Notes: a model not told the origin generated them from the letters alone. Positions 8,258 through 18,137 are shown, numbered from the stretch's first letter. The stretch: DNA of 64,000 bases from Mycolicibacterium moriokaense (GCF_003347205.1 NZ_QQBJ01000016.1:1-64000); one strand, 5' to 3'. A program made the numbers and translations.

Positions 8258-8911
8258 TCAGTGACGGCGCAGCGTCTCCCAGTCGTGCTCGTCTTCCAGT
8301 TCGCGGATCAGCCTGGCTGTGCGTTCGCGCAACAGGATTGTCATGCCGACACCGACGATCACGGCGACCACCAACGCGATCCACGAAAACCGCGACAGCC
8401 AATGCTCGGCCGCCAGGCCCGCGTAGTAGACCACCGCTGTCGTTCCGCCCGCCCAGATCAGGCCGCCAGAAGCATTGGCGGCCAGGAACTTCGGATACTT
8501 CATCCGCAGCGCGCCGGCGAGCGGGCCCGCGAGGATGCGCAACAGCGCCACGAAGCGACCGAAGAAGACCGCCCACACTCCCCATCTCATGAACAGCTGC
8601 TTGGCCAGCGCGACGTGGCCGGGGCCGAAATGCTTCGGGAACCGCTTTCCCAACCGCTCGAACAGCGACATGCCGTACCGCCGGCCGATCGAATAGCCGA
8701 TGGTGTCGCCGATGATCGCTCCGAGGGTTGCGGCCACCCCAACCCAGACGGGGCTGATGTCGAGGGTGTGGCGTGACGCCAGCAGTGCGGCGCTGACGAG
8801 CGCGATCTCGCCCGGCAGCGGGATACCAAGACTCTCCATGCCGATCACCACACCGACGACCAGATAGACCGCCACAGGCGGGATGGTCTGCAGCAGCGAC
8901 TCCACGTCCAC
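8258..8911 (-). CDS. DedA-family inner membrane protein
   Basis: 217 residues. The DedA/VTT pattern is clear: a first helix followed by 'GMESLGIPLPGEIALVSAALL' (E and PGE are family signatures), then 'GDTIGYSIGRRYG', 'FFGRFVALLRILAGPLAGALRM' (the F-x-R-x-x-x-x-x-R-x-x-x-x-x-x-A-G motif) and two C-terminal helices. DedA proteins are implicated in lipid (undecaprenyl phosphate or phospholipid) flipping and membrane homeostasis. The start is a GTG without a clear ribosome site. It diverges from the kdp operon, so the 160 bases between carry both promoters. Confidence 0.87.
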   Translation of the reverse strand: MDVESLLQTIPPVAVYLVVGVVIGMESLGIPLPGEIALVSAALLASRHTLDISPVWVGVAATLGAIIGDTIGYSIGRRYGMSLFERLGKRFPKHFGPGHVALAKQLFMRWGVWAVFFGRFVALLRILAGPLAGALRMKYPKFLAANASGGLIWAGGTTAVVYYAGLAAEHWLSRFSWIALVVAVIVGVGMTILLRERTARLIRELEDEHDWETLRRH

Positions 8912-8953
8912 GCAGCCAAGGATGCCATTGACGCCGAACGACAGCGATGAAAT

Positions 8954-8994
8954 CCGTTAAGGACACCCCGGCGGGCATCAAGAAGCCGTTAAGG
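8954..8994 (+). promoter_or_regulatory. Direct repeat CCGTTAAGG upstream of the kdp operon
   Basis: Two exact copies of the 9-mer CCGTTAAGG start at 8954 and 8986, 32 bases apart (about three helical turns), 80-120 bases before the first kdp ORF. OmpR-class regulators such as KdpE bind tandem half-sites, so this is a candidate KdpE site. Assignment is inference. Confidence 0.4.
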
Positions 8995-9072
8995 CCGCGA
9001 TCGCGTTCGTGAACTGGGCCGATATTGGGACAGGCCGCCGAAATCCGGCCGCCCGTAAACACCCGGAGCGTC

Positions 9073-9156
9073 ATGTCTGTCCTCGTATACCTCGCGCTGA
9101 CCGTGGCGTGCTTCGCGCTCCTCGGCTGGATCCAGAGGCTGGTGGAGGGGCTGTGA
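9073..9156 (+). CDS. 27-residue membrane peptide leading the kdp operon
   Basis: ATG followed by 27 codons encoding a single hydrophobic helix ([20 protein letters not shown] and then QRLVEGL). CCGGAG lies 6 bases before the ATG. The stop TGA overlaps the GTG start of kdpF (GTGA), which implies translational coupling. It resembles KdpF in size and topology but is a separate ORF; similar small ORFs are found in front of kdpF in actinobacteria as far as I recall. It may be a second KdpF-like stabilising subunit. Confidence 0.7.
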   Translation: MSVLVYLALTVACFALLGWIQRLVEGL

Positions 9157-9239
9157 TCGCCAACCTCGTCGGCCTGGCGCTGGCGGTGCTGCTCGCGCTG
9201 TTCATCTTCGCCGCGTTGCTCTTCCCGGAGAAGTTCTAG
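9153..9239 (+). CDS. kdpF: KdpF, small subunit of the K+-transporting ATPase
   Basis: 28 residues, one transmembrane helix ([20 protein letters not shown] then ALLFPEKF). The final PEKF is a KdpF signature. KdpF stabilises the KdpABC complex in the membrane. GTG start with GGAGGGG upstream, overlapping the stop of the preceding 27-codon ORF; its own TAG stop overlaps the GTG of kdpA by one base (TAGTG). Confidence 0.88.
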   Translation: MIANLVGLALAVLLALFIFAALLFPEKF

Positions 9240-10930
9240 TGAGTTCGACAACCGCCGGGGTCCTGTTCCTCGCTTCCCTGGTCATCGCGCTGGCCGCCGT
9301 CCATGTGCCGCTGGGCGACTACATGTACCGCGTGTACGCCTCCACCACGGATCTGCGCGGCGAGCGCGTCATCTACCGGCTGATCGGCGCCGACCCGCAG
9401 TCGGAGCAGACGTGGGGCGGCTACGCACGAAGCGTGCTGGCATTCTCGGGTGTCGGCGTGGTGTTTCTGTTCCTCCTGCAGTTGATTCAGGACCGGCTGC
9501 CGCTGCACCTCGACCACCCCGCAACGCCGATGACGCCCGCGCTGGCGTGGAACACGGCGGTCAGCTTCGTCACCAACACCAACTGGCAGGCCTACGCCGG
9601 CGAGTCGACCCAGGGCCATCTCGTGCAGATGGCCGGTCTCGCGGTGCAGAACTTCCTGTCTGCCGCGGTCGGCCTGGCCGTCGCCATCGCATTCGTACGC
9701 GGGCTCGCCCGTCGCAGCACCAGTGAGCTGGGAAACTTCTGGGTGGACCTGGTGCGGGGCACCATCCGAATCCTGTTGCCGCTGTCTGTGATTGCCGCGA
9801 TCGTGCTGATCGCAGGTGGCGTCATCCAGAACTTCGCGCTGCACGACCAAGTGGTAGAGACCCTTGCCGGCGCCACGCAGACCATTCCCGGCGGCCCTGT
9901 CGCCAGCCAGGAGGCCATCAAGGAGATCGGCACCAACGGCGGCGGCTTCTTCAACGTCAACTCCGCGCATCCCTTCGAGAACCCCACCGGATGGACCAAC
10001 TGGATCGAGATCTTCCTGTTGGCGTGCATCGCGTTCTCGCTGCCGCGCACTTTCGGCCGCATGGTCGAGAGCCCCAAGCAGGGCTACGCCATCGCCGCGA
10101 CGATGTCGGTGCTGGCCCTGACCAGCGTGGCGTTGATGATGTCGTTCCAGATCCGGCATCACGGAACGGTTCCGACATCGGTCGGCGCCTCGATGGAGGG
10201 TGTGGAACAGCGCTTCGGCGTACCGGACTCCGCGGTGTTCGCGGACCTGACGACGCTGACGTCGACGGGCGCGGTGGACTCGTTCCACGACTCCTACACG
10301 AGCCTCGGCGGCATGATCGCGCTGTTCAACATGCAACTCGGTGAAGTGGCACCCGGCGGCGTCGGCTCCGGCCTCTACGGCATGCTCGTGCTCGCCATCA
10401 TCACCGTGTTCGTCGCGGGCCTGATGGTCGGGCGCACGCCGGAGTATCTCGGCAAGAAGATCACGCCGCGCGAAATCAAGCTTGCCGCAACTTATTTCCT
10501 GATCACGCCGCTGATCGTGCTGACCGGCACCGCGGTCGCGATGGCCATGCCCGGCCTGGGCCCACACGTCAGTAGGGGACGTGCGGGCATGCTCAACACC
10601 GGCCCGCACGGCCTGTCGGAGGTGCTCTACGCATTCACCTCGGCAGGCAACAACAACGGGTCGGCGTTCGCCGGGATCGGCGTGAACACCGACTGGTACA
10701 ACACCGCGCTGGGGCTGGCCATGCTCTTCGGCCGCTTTCTGCCGATCATCCTGGTGCTCGCGCTGGCCGGCTCACTGGCACAGCAGGGCAAGACACCGGA
10801 GTCGGTCGGCACCCTGCCCACCCACCGGCCGCAGTTCGTCGGCATGGTCGCAGGAGTCACCCTGATCCTCGTCGCGCTGACCTTCCTACCCGTGCTCGCG
10901 CTGGGACCCCTCGCCGAAGGAATCCACTGA
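9239..10930 (+). CDS. kdpA: KdpA, K+-translocating subunit of the Kdp ATPase
   Basis: 563 residues, the usual length, with ten membrane segments and four selectivity-filter-like P loops. Recognisable blocks are '[20 protein letters not shown]', '[21 protein letters not shown]', '[11 protein letters not shown]' and '[13 protein letters not shown]'. It belongs to the SKT channel superfamily and passes K+ to KdpB in the complex. The GTG start follows GGAGAAG; the TGA overlaps the ATG of kdpB. All kdp genes here are tightly packed with overlaps. Confidence 0.97.
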   Translation: MSSTTAGVLFLASLVIALAAVHVPLGDYMYRVYASTTDLRGERVIYRLIGADPQSEQTWGGYARSVLAFSGVGVVFLFLLQLIQDRLPLHLDHPATPMTPALAWNTAVSFVTNTNWQAYAGESTQGHLVQMAGLAVQNFLSAAVGLAVAIAFVRGLARRSTSELGNFWVDLVRGTIRILLPLSVIAAIVLIAGGVIQNFALHDQVVETLAGATQTIPGGPVASQEAIKEIGTNGGGFFNVNSAHPFENPTGWTNWIEIFLLACIAFSLPRTFGRMVESPKQGYAIAATMSVLALTSVALMMSFQIRHHGTVPTSVGASMEGVEQRFGVPDSAVFADLTTLTSTGAVDSFHDSYTSLGGMIALFNMQLGEVAPGGVGSGLYGMLVLAIITVFVAGLMVGRTPEYLGKKITPREIKLAATYFLITPLIVLTGTAVAMAMPGLGPHVSRGRAGMLNTGPHGLSEVLYAFTSAGNNNGSAFAGIGVNTDWYNTALGLAMLFGRFLPIILVLALAGSLAQQGKTPESVGTLPTHRPQFVGMVAGVTLILVALTFLPVLALGPLAEGIH

Positions 10931-13068
10931 TGACCGTGCAGACACTCGATCCCGCGCATCCGAAAACGTCAGGGGCGAAACATGTTCAGGTTGGGCTGCT
11001 CGACCCCAGGCTGTTGTGGGCGTCGACCCCCGACGCACTACGCAAGCTCGACCCGCGCACACTCTGGCGCAACCCCGTCATGTTCATCGTCGAGATCGGC
11101 GCGGCATGGAGCACCGTGCTCGCCATCACCGGCCCATCATGGTTCGCCTGGCTGATCGTGGCATGGCTGTGGCTGACGGTGATCTTCGCCAACCTCGCCG
11201 AGGCCGTCGCGGAGGGCCGGGGCAAGGCGCAGGCCGAGTCGCTTCGCCGCACCAAGACCGCGACCGTCGCGCGCCGACTCGTCGGGTGGACGCCCGGTCG
11301 CCCCGGGCGTGAAGAGGAAACCGCGGCAACTCTGCTCCAGCCGGGAGACATCGTCGTCGTCGAAGCGGGCCAGACCATTCCCGGCGACGGCGACGTCGTG
11401 GAAGGCATTGCCTCGGTTGATGAATCGGCGATCACCGGTGAATCAGCGCCCGTCATCCGAGAATCCGGTGGCGACCGCTCCGCGGTGACCGGCGGCACCA
11501 CCGTGCTGTCCGACCGCATCGTCGTCGAGATCACGCAGAAGCCAGGCGAGAGCTTCATCGACCGGATGATCGCGCTGGTCGAGGGCGCCAACCGGCAGAA
11601 GACGCCCAACGAGATCGCGCTGAACATCCTGCTCGCGTCGCTGACCATCATCTTCCTGTTCGCCGTCGCGACACTGCAACCGCTGGCGATCTACTCCATG
11701 GCGGACAACCCCGGCGTACCGGACTCGTTGGCGCTCAACAGCAGTGGCGTTTCCGGCATTGTCATGGTCTCGTTGCTGGTCTGCCTGATTCCGACGACCA
11801 TCGGCGCGCTGCTGTCGGCCATCGGCATCGCGGGCATGGATCGCCTGGTGCAACGCAATGTGCTGGCGATGTCGGGCCGTGCCGTGGAGGCCGCGGGCGA
11901 CGTGAACACCCTGCTGCTCGACAAGACCGGGACGATCACCCTGGGAAACCGAGAGGCCGCGGAGTTCGTCACGCTGACCGGCGTGGCGCCCGAGGTGCTC
12001 GCCGCCGCGGCGCAGTTGTCCAGCCTCGCCGACGAGACACCGGAGGGCCGGTCGGTCGTCATATTCGCCAAGGAGCGGTACGGCCTGCGCGCGCGTCCCG
12101 CCGGCGAACTGGACGACGCGCACTGGGTGCAGTTCAGCGCGACGACGCGGATGTCCGGCGTCGACCTCCATGACGGCCGCCTGCTGCGCAAGGGCGCGGC
12201 GGGCGCGGTCGTCGACTGGGTGCGCAGCCAAGGCGGAACGGCGCCAACTGAACTCGGCGGCATCGTCGACCGAATCTCGGCCGCGGGCGGCACGCCGTTG
12301 GTCGTCGGCGAGGTCCTCGACGGCCGGTCCTCGGTGCTCGGGGTCATCCACCTCAAGGATGTCGTCAAGCAGGGCATGCGGGACCGTTTCGACGAGATGC
12401 GCCGGATGGGCATTCGCACCGTGATGATCACCGGCGACAATCCGTTGACCGCCAAGGCAATCGCCGACGAGGCGGGTGTCGACGATTTCCTCGCCGAGGC
12501 GACGCCCGAGGACAAGATGGCGCTGATCAAGAGCGAGCAGGCCGGCGGGAAACTGGTCGCGATGACCGGCGACGGCACCAACGACGCGCCCGCGCTGGCG
12601 CAGGCCGATGTGGGCGTCGCCATGAACACCGGTACGTCGGCGGCCAAAGAGGCCGGCAACATGGTCGATCTCGACTCCGACCCGACGAAGCTGATCGAGA
12701 TCGTCGAGATCGGTAAGCAGTTGCTGATCACCCGCGGTGCGCTGACGACGTTCTCGATCGCCAACGACATCGCCAAGTACTTCGCGATCATCCCGGCGCT
12801 GTTCGTCACCCTGTTCCCCGGCCTCGACCTGCTCAACGTGATGCGGTTACACAGCCCGCAATCGGCGATCCTGTCGGCGGTGATCTTCAACGCGGTCGTC
12901 ATCGTCGCGCTGATTCCGCTCTCCCTCCGCGGTGTGCGGTACACACCAGGCGGCGCGTCAAAGCTGTTGAGCCGCAACCTCTACGTCTACGGCCTCGGCG
13001 GCATCGTCGCGCCGTTCGTCGGCATCAAGCTCATCGACCTGGTCGTAGCGCTCCTACCGGGAATGTGA
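10930..13068 (+). CDS. kdpB: KdpB, P-type ATPase catalytic subunit
   Basis: 712 residues. The phosphorylation motif DKTGTIT has its Asp at about residue 331; the actuator loop '[10 protein letters not shown]', the hinge '[14 protein letters not shown]' and '[20 protein letters not shown]' are all intact. It hydrolyses ATP to drive K+ import by KdpA. The ATG overlaps the kdpA stop (TGATG) and kdpC begins one base after its TGA. Standard length and motifs; no oddity seen. Confidence 0.97.
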   Translation: MTVQTLDPAHPKTSGAKHVQVGLLDPRLLWASTPDALRKLDPRTLWRNPVMFIVEIGAAWSTVLAITGPSWFAWLIVAWLWLTVIFANLAEAVAEGRGKAQAESLRRTKTATVARRLVGWTPGRPGREEETAATLLQPGDIVVVEAGQTIPGDGDVVEGIASVDESAITGESAPVIRESGGDRSAVTGGTTVLSDRIVVEITQKPGESFIDRMIALVEGANRQKTPNEIALNILLASLTIIFLFAVATLQPLAIYSMADNPGVPDSLALNSSGVSGIVMVSLLVCLIPTTIGALLSAIGIAGMDRLVQRNVLAMSGRAVEAAGDVNTLLLDKTGTITLGNREAAEFVTLTGVAPEVLAAAAQLSSLADETPEGRSVVIFAKERYGLRARPAGELDDAHWVQFSATTRMSGVDLHDGRLLRKGAAGAVVDWVRSQGGTAPTELGGIVDRISAAGGTPLVVGEVLDGRSSVLGVIHLKDVVKQGMRDRFDEMRRMGIRTVMITGDNPLTAKAIADEAGVDDFLAEATPEDKMALIKSEQAGGKLVAMTGDGTNDAPALAQADVGVAMNTGTSAAKEAGNMVDLDSDPTKLIEIVEIGKQLLITRGALTTFSIANDIAKYFAIIPALFVTLFPGLDLLNVMRLHSPQSAILSAVIFNAVVIVALIPLSLRGVRYTPGGASKLLSRNLYVYGLGGIVAPFVGIKLIDLVVALLPGM

Positions 13069-13069
13069 C

Positions 13070-13936
13070 ATGAAACTCTCCAGCATCGTTCGGCGGCACT
13101 GGGCGGCTTTGCGCGCCCTGCTGGTCCTCACCGTCGTCCTCGGGTTGGCCTACCCGATGTTCATCTGGCTGATCGCACAGCTACCGGGACTGCGGGACAA
13201 GGCGGCCGGGTCGATCGTCGACGCCGACGGAAAACCCGTCGGCAGCAGCCTCATCGGGCAGTCCTTCACCGACAGCGCGGGCCATCCGTTGCCGCAGTAC
13301 TTTCAGAGCAGACCGTCTGCGGCGGGCGCCGGCTACGACACGTTGACCACCAGCGCAAGCAATCTCGGGCCGGAAAGCATCATCGACGCACCCGACAAAC
13401 CCAGCCTGCTCACCCTCGTCTGCCAGCGCAGCGCGGCCGCAGGTGAACTCGACGGTGTCGACGGCTCGCGGCCATTCTGCACCGGGCGCGGCGTCGGCGC
13501 GGTGCTGTCGGTCATCGGTCCCCGCGACGCGCGCGGCGTCGTCGTCCACCCGACCCGGGTGATCAGCGTCAACGAGCCGTGCGCAACCACGCCGACACCG
13601 TTCCTGGCCACCTACGAAAGGGTCGCGGTGCAATGCAGCCGGCCCGGCGCCGACTACCGCCTCGGCCAGATCGTGCCGATCCGCGGCGACGCGCCCGCAG
13701 ACGCGGCTGTACCTCCTGACGCCGTCACCGCCAGCGGTAGCGGCCTCGACCCGCACATCTCCCTCGCATCCGCCGACCTGCAGGTCGACCGCGTGGCGAA
13801 AGCCCGCGGCATGACGCAGGAACAGGTTCGTCGGGCCGTCGCCGACAACACCGACGGACGCTGGCTCGGCTTCATCGGCGAACCGACCGTCAACGTGCTG
13901 GAGCTCAACCTCGCGCTGGACACGAAGCGATGGTGA
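13070..13936 (+). CDS. kdpC: KdpC with an extra four-cysteine extracytoplasmic insert
   Basis: 288 residues, against about 190 in most KdpC proteins. One N-terminal membrane helix (residues ~15-37) is followed by the conserved 'GSSLIGQ...FQSRPSAAGAGYD...ASNLGPES' block, and the C-terminus has the full signature 'TASGSGLDPHIS...LGFIGEPTVNVLELNLALD'. Between these, roughly residues 103-212, lies an insert with no counterpart in ordinary KdpC, containing Cys118, Cys137, Cys171 and Cys189. As KdpC is oriented to the cell exterior, two disulfides are possible. Frame, codon use and GC of the insert look like the rest of the gene. KdpC assists KdpB/KdpA function. Confidence 0.93.
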   Translation: MKLSSIVRRHWAALRALLVLTVVLGLAYPMFIWLIAQLPGLRDKAAGSIVDADGKPVGSSLIGQSFTDSAGHPLPQYFQSRPSAAGAGYDTLTTSASNLGPESIIDAPDKPSLLTLVCQRSAAAGELDGVDGSRPFCTGRGVGAVLSVIGPRDARGVVVHPTRVISVNEPCATTPTPFLATYERVAVQCSRPGADYRLGQIVPIRGDAPADAAVPPDAVTASGSGLDPHISLASADLQVDRVAKARGMTQEQVRRAVADNTDGRWLGFIGEPTVNVLELNLALDTKRW

Positions 13937-13962
13937 CGCGGTCGGCGTCGCACGATTGCAGT

Positions 13963-13995
13963 CAGGGTCGTGACGAGCCGCGGACAACGACCCTG
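13963..13995. promoter_or_regulatory. 9-bp perfect inverted repeat between kdpC and kdpD
   Basis: Arms CAGGGTCGT and ACGACCCTG enclose 15 bases in the 91-base gap between kdpC and kdpD. There is no T-tract. It could reduce read-through from the pump genes into the sensor genes, stabilise the upstream mRNA end, or be an operator. Confidence 0.5.
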
Positions 13996-14027
13996 GGGGC
14001 AATATTCGAAGGCGGTCTGACCCACGG

Positions 14028-16577
14028 GTGGATGATGAGCAGGTGAGCACGTCGCCGCACGGCGCAAAGCGTGGAGAGTTGCGCATCTACCTCGGCGCGG
14101 CACCGGGCGTCGGGAAGACCTACGCGATGCTCGGTGAGGCGCACCGCCGCCTCGATCGCGGCACGGACGTCGTCGCGGCCGTCGTCGAATCACACGGCCG
14201 CAAGAAGACCGCCGACCTGTTGGCGGGTATCGAGGCCCTCCCCGCGAAGCTCATCGACTACCGCGGCTCGCGCTTCCCCGAACTCGACGTGGACGCCGTG
14301 ATCGCGCGCCGGCCGCAGGTCGTGCTCGTCGACGAACTGGCGCACACCAACACCCCCGGCAGCAAGAATCCCAAGCGCTGGCAGGACGTCGACGAGATCC
14401 TCGGCGCGGGCATCACCGTGATATCGACGGTCAACGTCCAACACCTGGAAAGCCTCAACGACGTCGTCGCTCAGATCACCGGCATCGAACAGCAGGAGAC
14501 GGTTCCCGACGAGGTGGTCCGCGCAGCGGACCAGATCGAATTGGTGGACATCACGCCGGAGGCGTTGCGACGCAGGCTCTCCCACGGCAACGTCTATGCT
14601 CCCGAGCGCATCGACGCCGCGCTGTCCAACTACTTCCGGCAGGGCAATCTCACCGCGCTGCGCGAGCTGGCGCTGCTGTGGCTGGCCGACCAGGTCGACG
14701 CCGCACTCGCCAAATACCGGGCCGACAAACACATCACCGACACCTGGGAGGCGCGCGAGCGCGTCGTCGTCGCCGTCACCGGCGGACCCGAGTCCGAAAC
14801 GCTTGTGCGACGGGCGTTCCGGATCGCGTCGAAGTCCAGTGCCGAACTCATGGTGTTGCACGTCGTCCGCGGCGACGGCCTGGCGGGCGTCTCCGCCCCG
14901 CTGATGGGCAAGGTGCGCGAACTGGCCGCCAGCCTGGGCGCCACCGTGCACACCGTGATCGGCGACGACGTCCCGCTGGCGCTGTTGGACTTCGCCCGCG
15001 AGATGAACGCCACCCAGGTGGTGGTCGGGACATCGCGCCGGTCGCGCTGGGCGCGCATCTTCGACGAGGGCATCGGCGCGGCGGTCGTGCAGCAGTCGGG
15101 CTCCATCGACGTCCACATGGTCACCCACGCCGAGGCGAAACGTGCGCGCTCACTGCCTGCACTCACCGGCCGGCAACGGCACACGGCGTCATGGCTGGCT
15201 GCAGTCGTGGTTCCGTCCGCCATCTGCACTGCCATCGTCTGGCTGCTCGATCCCTACCTCGGCATCGGCGGCGAAAGCGCCCTGTTCTTCGTCGGGGTGC
15301 TGGTGGTCGCGTTGCTCGGCGGCGTCGCGCCCGCCGCGCTGTCGGCGGTGCTGTCGGGCCTGCTGTTGAACTACTTCCTGATCGAACCGCGGCACACCTT
15401 CACGATCGCCGAACCCGACAGCGCGATCACGATCGTCGTGTTGCTGGCGGTCGCCGTCGCGGTGGCCGCGCTGGTGGACGGCGCCGCGAAGCGGGCCAGG
15501 GAGGCGACGCAGGCGTCGCGCGAGGCCGAACTGCTCGCGATGTTCGCCGGCTCGGTGCTGCGGGGCGCCGATCTGGAGACGCTGCTGGAGCGGGTGCGTG
15601 AGACGTACTCGCAGAGCGCCGTCAGCGTGCTGCGCGTTACTGGTGACGATGAGCGCATCGTCGCATGCGTCGGCACTGACCCGTGCGTGACGGTGGAGTC
15701 CGCCGACACCGCGATCGAGGTCGGCGACGACGAATTCTGGATGTTGCTGGCGGGCAAGAAGCTTGCGGCTCGCGACCGGCGGGTGCTGACGGCCGTGGCC
15801 AAGCAGGCCGCCGGCCTGGTCACCCAACGAGAGCTGTCCGAGAAGGCAGGCAAGGCCGCCGCGATCGCACAGGCCGACGAACTGCGCCGCTCGCTGTTGT
15901 CCGCCGTCAGCCACGACCTGCGCACCCCGCTGGCGGCCGCCAAGGCGGCGGTGTCCAGCCTGCGCAGCGACGAGGTCGACTTCTCCGCCGAGGACACCGC
16001 CGAACTGCTGGCCACCGTCGAGGAGTCGATCGACGCGCTGACCGCGCTGGTCGGCAACCTGCTCGACTCGTCGCGGCTGGCGGCCGGCGTGGTCGCCCCG
16101 CAGCTCCAGCGGGTGTATCTGGAAGAGGCCGTCCAGCGGTCCCTGGTCGGAATCAGCAAGCATTCCAGTAGCTTTCGCAGCCTCGCGCTCGACCACGTCA
16201 AGGTGGAGGTCGGCGACGCGGTGGCGATGGCCGACAGCGGACTGCTGGAGCGGGTGCTCGCGAACCTGGTCGACAACGCACTGCGTTACGCGCCGGGCAG
16301 CCCGGTGCGGGTCACCGCGAGCACCGTCGGCGACCGGGTGTTCATCGCCGTGATCGACGAAGGCCCCGGCATCCCGCGCGGTACCGCCGAGCAGTTGTTC
16401 GCGCCGTTCCAGCGGCTCGGCGACCGCGACACCAGTACCGGCGTGGGCCTGGGCCTCTCGGTCGCCAAGGGATTCGTCGAGGCGATGGGCGGAACCATTC
16501 AGGCCAGCGACACACCAGGCGGCGGCCTGACCGTGCTGGTGGAACTCGCCGCCCCCGCAGAGGTTTCGGCGCCGTGA
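14028..16577 (+). CDS. kdpD: KdpD, sensor histidine kinase of K+ limitation
   Basis: 849 residues from a GTG; a second GTG five codons later is equally possible because neither has a strong ribosome site. Domains in order: N-terminal KdpD domain with Walker A 'GAAPGVGKTYAM' and 'DELAHTNTPGSKN' (residues ~20-230); a universal-stress-protein-like domain (~245-370); four membrane helices (~385-490); a GAF-like region; a HisKA domain with the phospho-accepting His in 'SAVSHDLRTPLAAAKAA' (about His629); and a HATPase domain with 'NLVDNALRYAPG', 'DEGPGIPRG' and 'GVGLGLSVAKG'. It senses K+ and turgor and phosphorylates KdpE. Stop overlaps the kdpE start (GTGA). Confidence 0.95.
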   Translation: MDDEQVSTSPHGAKRGELRIYLGAAPGVGKTYAMLGEAHRRLDRGTDVVAAVVESHGRKKTADLLAGIEALPAKLIDYRGSRFPELDVDAVIARRPQVVLVDELAHTNTPGSKNPKRWQDVDEILGAGITVISTVNVQHLESLNDVVAQITGIEQQETVPDEVVRAADQIELVDITPEALRRRLSHGNVYAPERIDAALSNYFRQGNLTALRELALLWLADQVDAALAKYRADKHITDTWEARERVVVAVTGGPESETLVRRAFRIASKSSAELMVLHVVRGDGLAGVSAPLMGKVRELAASLGATVHTVIGDDVPLALLDFAREMNATQVVVGTSRRSRWARIFDEGIGAAVVQQSGSIDVHMVTHAEAKRARSLPALTGRQRHTASWLAAVVVPSAICTAIVWLLDPYLGIGGESALFFVGVLVVALLGGVAPAALSAVLSGLLLNYFLIEPRHTFTIAEPDSAITIVVLLAVAVAVAALVDGAAKRAREATQASREAELLAMFAGSVLRGADLETLLERVRETYSQSAVSVLRVTGDDERIVACVGTDPCVTVESADTAIEVGDDEFWMLLAGKKLAARDRRVLTAVAKQAAGLVTQRELSEKAGKAAAIAQADELRRSLLSAVSHDLRTPLAAAKAAVSSLRSDEVDFSAEDTAELLATVEESIDALTALVGNLLDSSRLAAGVVAPQLQRVYLEEAVQRSLVGISKHSSSFRSLALDHVKVEVGDAVAMADSGLLERVLANLVDNALRYAPGSPVRVTASTVGDRVFIAVIDEGPGIPRGTAEQLFAPFQRLGDRDTSTGVGLGLSVAKGFVEAMGGTIQASDTPGGGLTVLVELAAPAEVSAP

Positions 16578-17254
16578 CGAAGGTGCTCGTCGTCGACGAC
16601 GAACCACAGATCCTGCGGGCACTGCGAATCAACCTGTCCGCGCGCGGCTACGAGGTGGTCACCGCGTCGACCGGCGGCGGCGCGCTACGCGCGGCGGCCG
16701 ACGAGCACCCCGACGTCGTCATCCTCGACCTCGGGCTGCCCGACATGGCCGGCATCGACGTGATCGCCGGCCTGCGCGGCTGGCTGACCGTCCCGATCAT
16801 CGTGCTGTCGGCCCGCACCGACTCCGGCGACAAGGTGGAGGCACTCGACGAGGGGGCCGACGACTACGTCACCAAGCCGTTCGGCATGGACGAGTTCCTG
16901 GCCCGGCTGCGTGCCGCGGTCCGTCGCGGGTCGGCGGCCGCGGTCACCGACGAGCCCGTCGTCGAAACGGCCTCGTTCACAGTGGATCTGGCGGCGAAGA
17001 AGGTCACGAAGAACGGCGTCGAGGTGCACCTGACGCCCACCGAGTGGGGCATGCTGGAGATGCTGGTGCGCAACCGCGGCAAGCTGGTCGGCCGCGAGGA
17101 ACTGCTCAAGGAGGTGTGGGGACCCGCCTACGCCAAGGAGACACACTATCTGCGCGTGTACCTGGCGCAGTTGCGGCGCAAGCTGGAAGACGACCCGTCG
17201 CACCCGGTGCACCTGTTGACCGAAGCGGGGATGGGCTACCGCTTCCAGCCCTGA
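16574..17254 (+). CDS. kdpE: KdpE, OmpR-type response regulator
   Basis: 226 residues. The receiver domain has the acidic pair Asp8/Asp9, phospho-acceptor Asp52 in 'VVILDLGLPDMAG', and 'ADDYVTKPF' with the conserved Lys. The C-terminal winged helix includes 'LTPTEWGMLEMLVRNRGKLV' and the 'YLRVYLAQLRRKLE' recognition region. It activates kdp transcription in all studied bacteria. Its GTG overlaps the kdpD stop. Here kdpDE follow kdpFABC on the same strand, whereas in M. tuberculosis they are divergent as I recall. Confidence 0.96.
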   Translation: MTKVLVVDDEPQILRALRINLSARGYEVVTASTGGGALRAAADEHPDVVILDLGLPDMAGIDVIAGLRGWLTVPIIVLSARTDSGDKVEALDEGADDYVTKPFGMDEFLARLRAAVRRGSAAAVTDEPVVETASFTVDLAAKKVTKNGVEVHLTPTEWGMLEMLVRNRGKLVGREELLKEVWGPAYAKETHYLRVYLAQLRRKLEDDPSHPVHLLTEAGMGYRFQP

Positions 17255-17267
17255 CGTCTCGCGCTGG

Positions 17268-18131
17268 TTACGCGGCCGTCTCCTCGGCAAGCGCGATCAG
17301 CTTCTTGCGCACCAGGTCTGGCCGCTCATCGACGACGAAGTGCGTCGCGTCGACCGTTTCCAGCGTGTAGTCGTCGGCATTCGCGGTCTCGGCCGCGACG
17401 AACGAAGGCGCGACCGCGAAGTCGCCCGTCCCGAACAGGGCGCGTATCGGCAGCGTCGCCCGCCGCGTCTCGGGATTCTTGGAACCCTGCGGAATGTCGT
17501 GAGTCAGGAAAGTCCGGTACGTGTCGCGGCCCGCCTTGGCGCACACGGGATCACGGAACCGGTCGGCGAACACGTGGGCCGTCTCGCGATCCATCCGCGA
17601 GCCGATGCCGAGGATGAACCGTTCGACGTACGGTGTGCGTCGCTGCACCGCGATGCCGAACGTGGCCAGCGGCACCTGGTAGGCGAAGCGCCAGAAGTGC
17701 GGCAGCGCCATGCGCGTCGACACCCACGGGTGGGCCATGTTGCACGCCAGATAACCCTCGAACCGCTGGGGCTCGTCCATCACCATGATGTAGCCGGCGA
17801 AGGCGCCCCAGTCGTGGGCCAGCAGCAGCACGCGGTCCAGCCCCATCGCGTCCATCAGCGCCAGCACGTCGGCGGCGACATCGGCCTTGGCCCACTTGTG
17901 CGGTGCGGGCCCCGACCAGCCGTAGCCGGGCAGATCGGGCGCGATGATCCGCAATCCGGGCGGCGGGTCGGCCAGCAGGTCGCGCCACTCCCAGTGGTGC
18001 TGCGGCCACCCGTGCAGGGCCAGCACGGGCCTGCCGTCGGACGGCCCCGCCTCGGTCACGTGGAAGCGCACCCCGTTGGCGTCGACGAACGACCGGCGCA
18101 CGCCGTCGATCGGTGGTGGTTCAGCAGTCAT
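17268..18131 (-). CDS. Alpha/beta hydrolase, epoxide hydrolase/haloalkane dehalogenase type
   Basis: 287 residues. The oxyanion segment 'LHGWPQHHWEW', the nucleophile elbow 'LLLAHDWGAFAGY' with Asp as nucleophile, and the late 'DATHFVVDERPD' His mark it as an Asp-nucleophile hydrolase acting on epoxides or haloalkanes; the cap-domain tyrosines expected of epoxide hydrolases cannot be settled here. The ATG is chosen because a -10 hexamer TATAGT lies 6 bases upstream (leaderless transcript) and the open frame further upstream overlaps the divergent promoter. It converges with kdpE and diverges from the CoA ligase gene across an inverted repeat. Confidence 0.82.
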   Translation of the reverse strand: MTAEPPPIDGVRRSFVDANGVRFHVTEAGPSDGRPVLALHGWPQHHWEWRDLLADPPPGLRIIAPDLPGYGWSGPAPHKWAKADVAADVLALMDAMGLDRVLLLAHDWGAFAGYIMVMDEPQRFEGYLACNMAHPWVSTRMALPHFWRFAYQVPLATFGIAVQRRTPYVERFILGIGSRMDRETAHVFADRFRDPVCAKAGRDTYRTFLTHDIPQGSKNPETRRATLPIRALFGTGDFAVAPSFVAAETANADDYTLETVDATHFVVDERPDLVRKKLIALAEETAA

Positions 18132-18137
18132 GATCGG

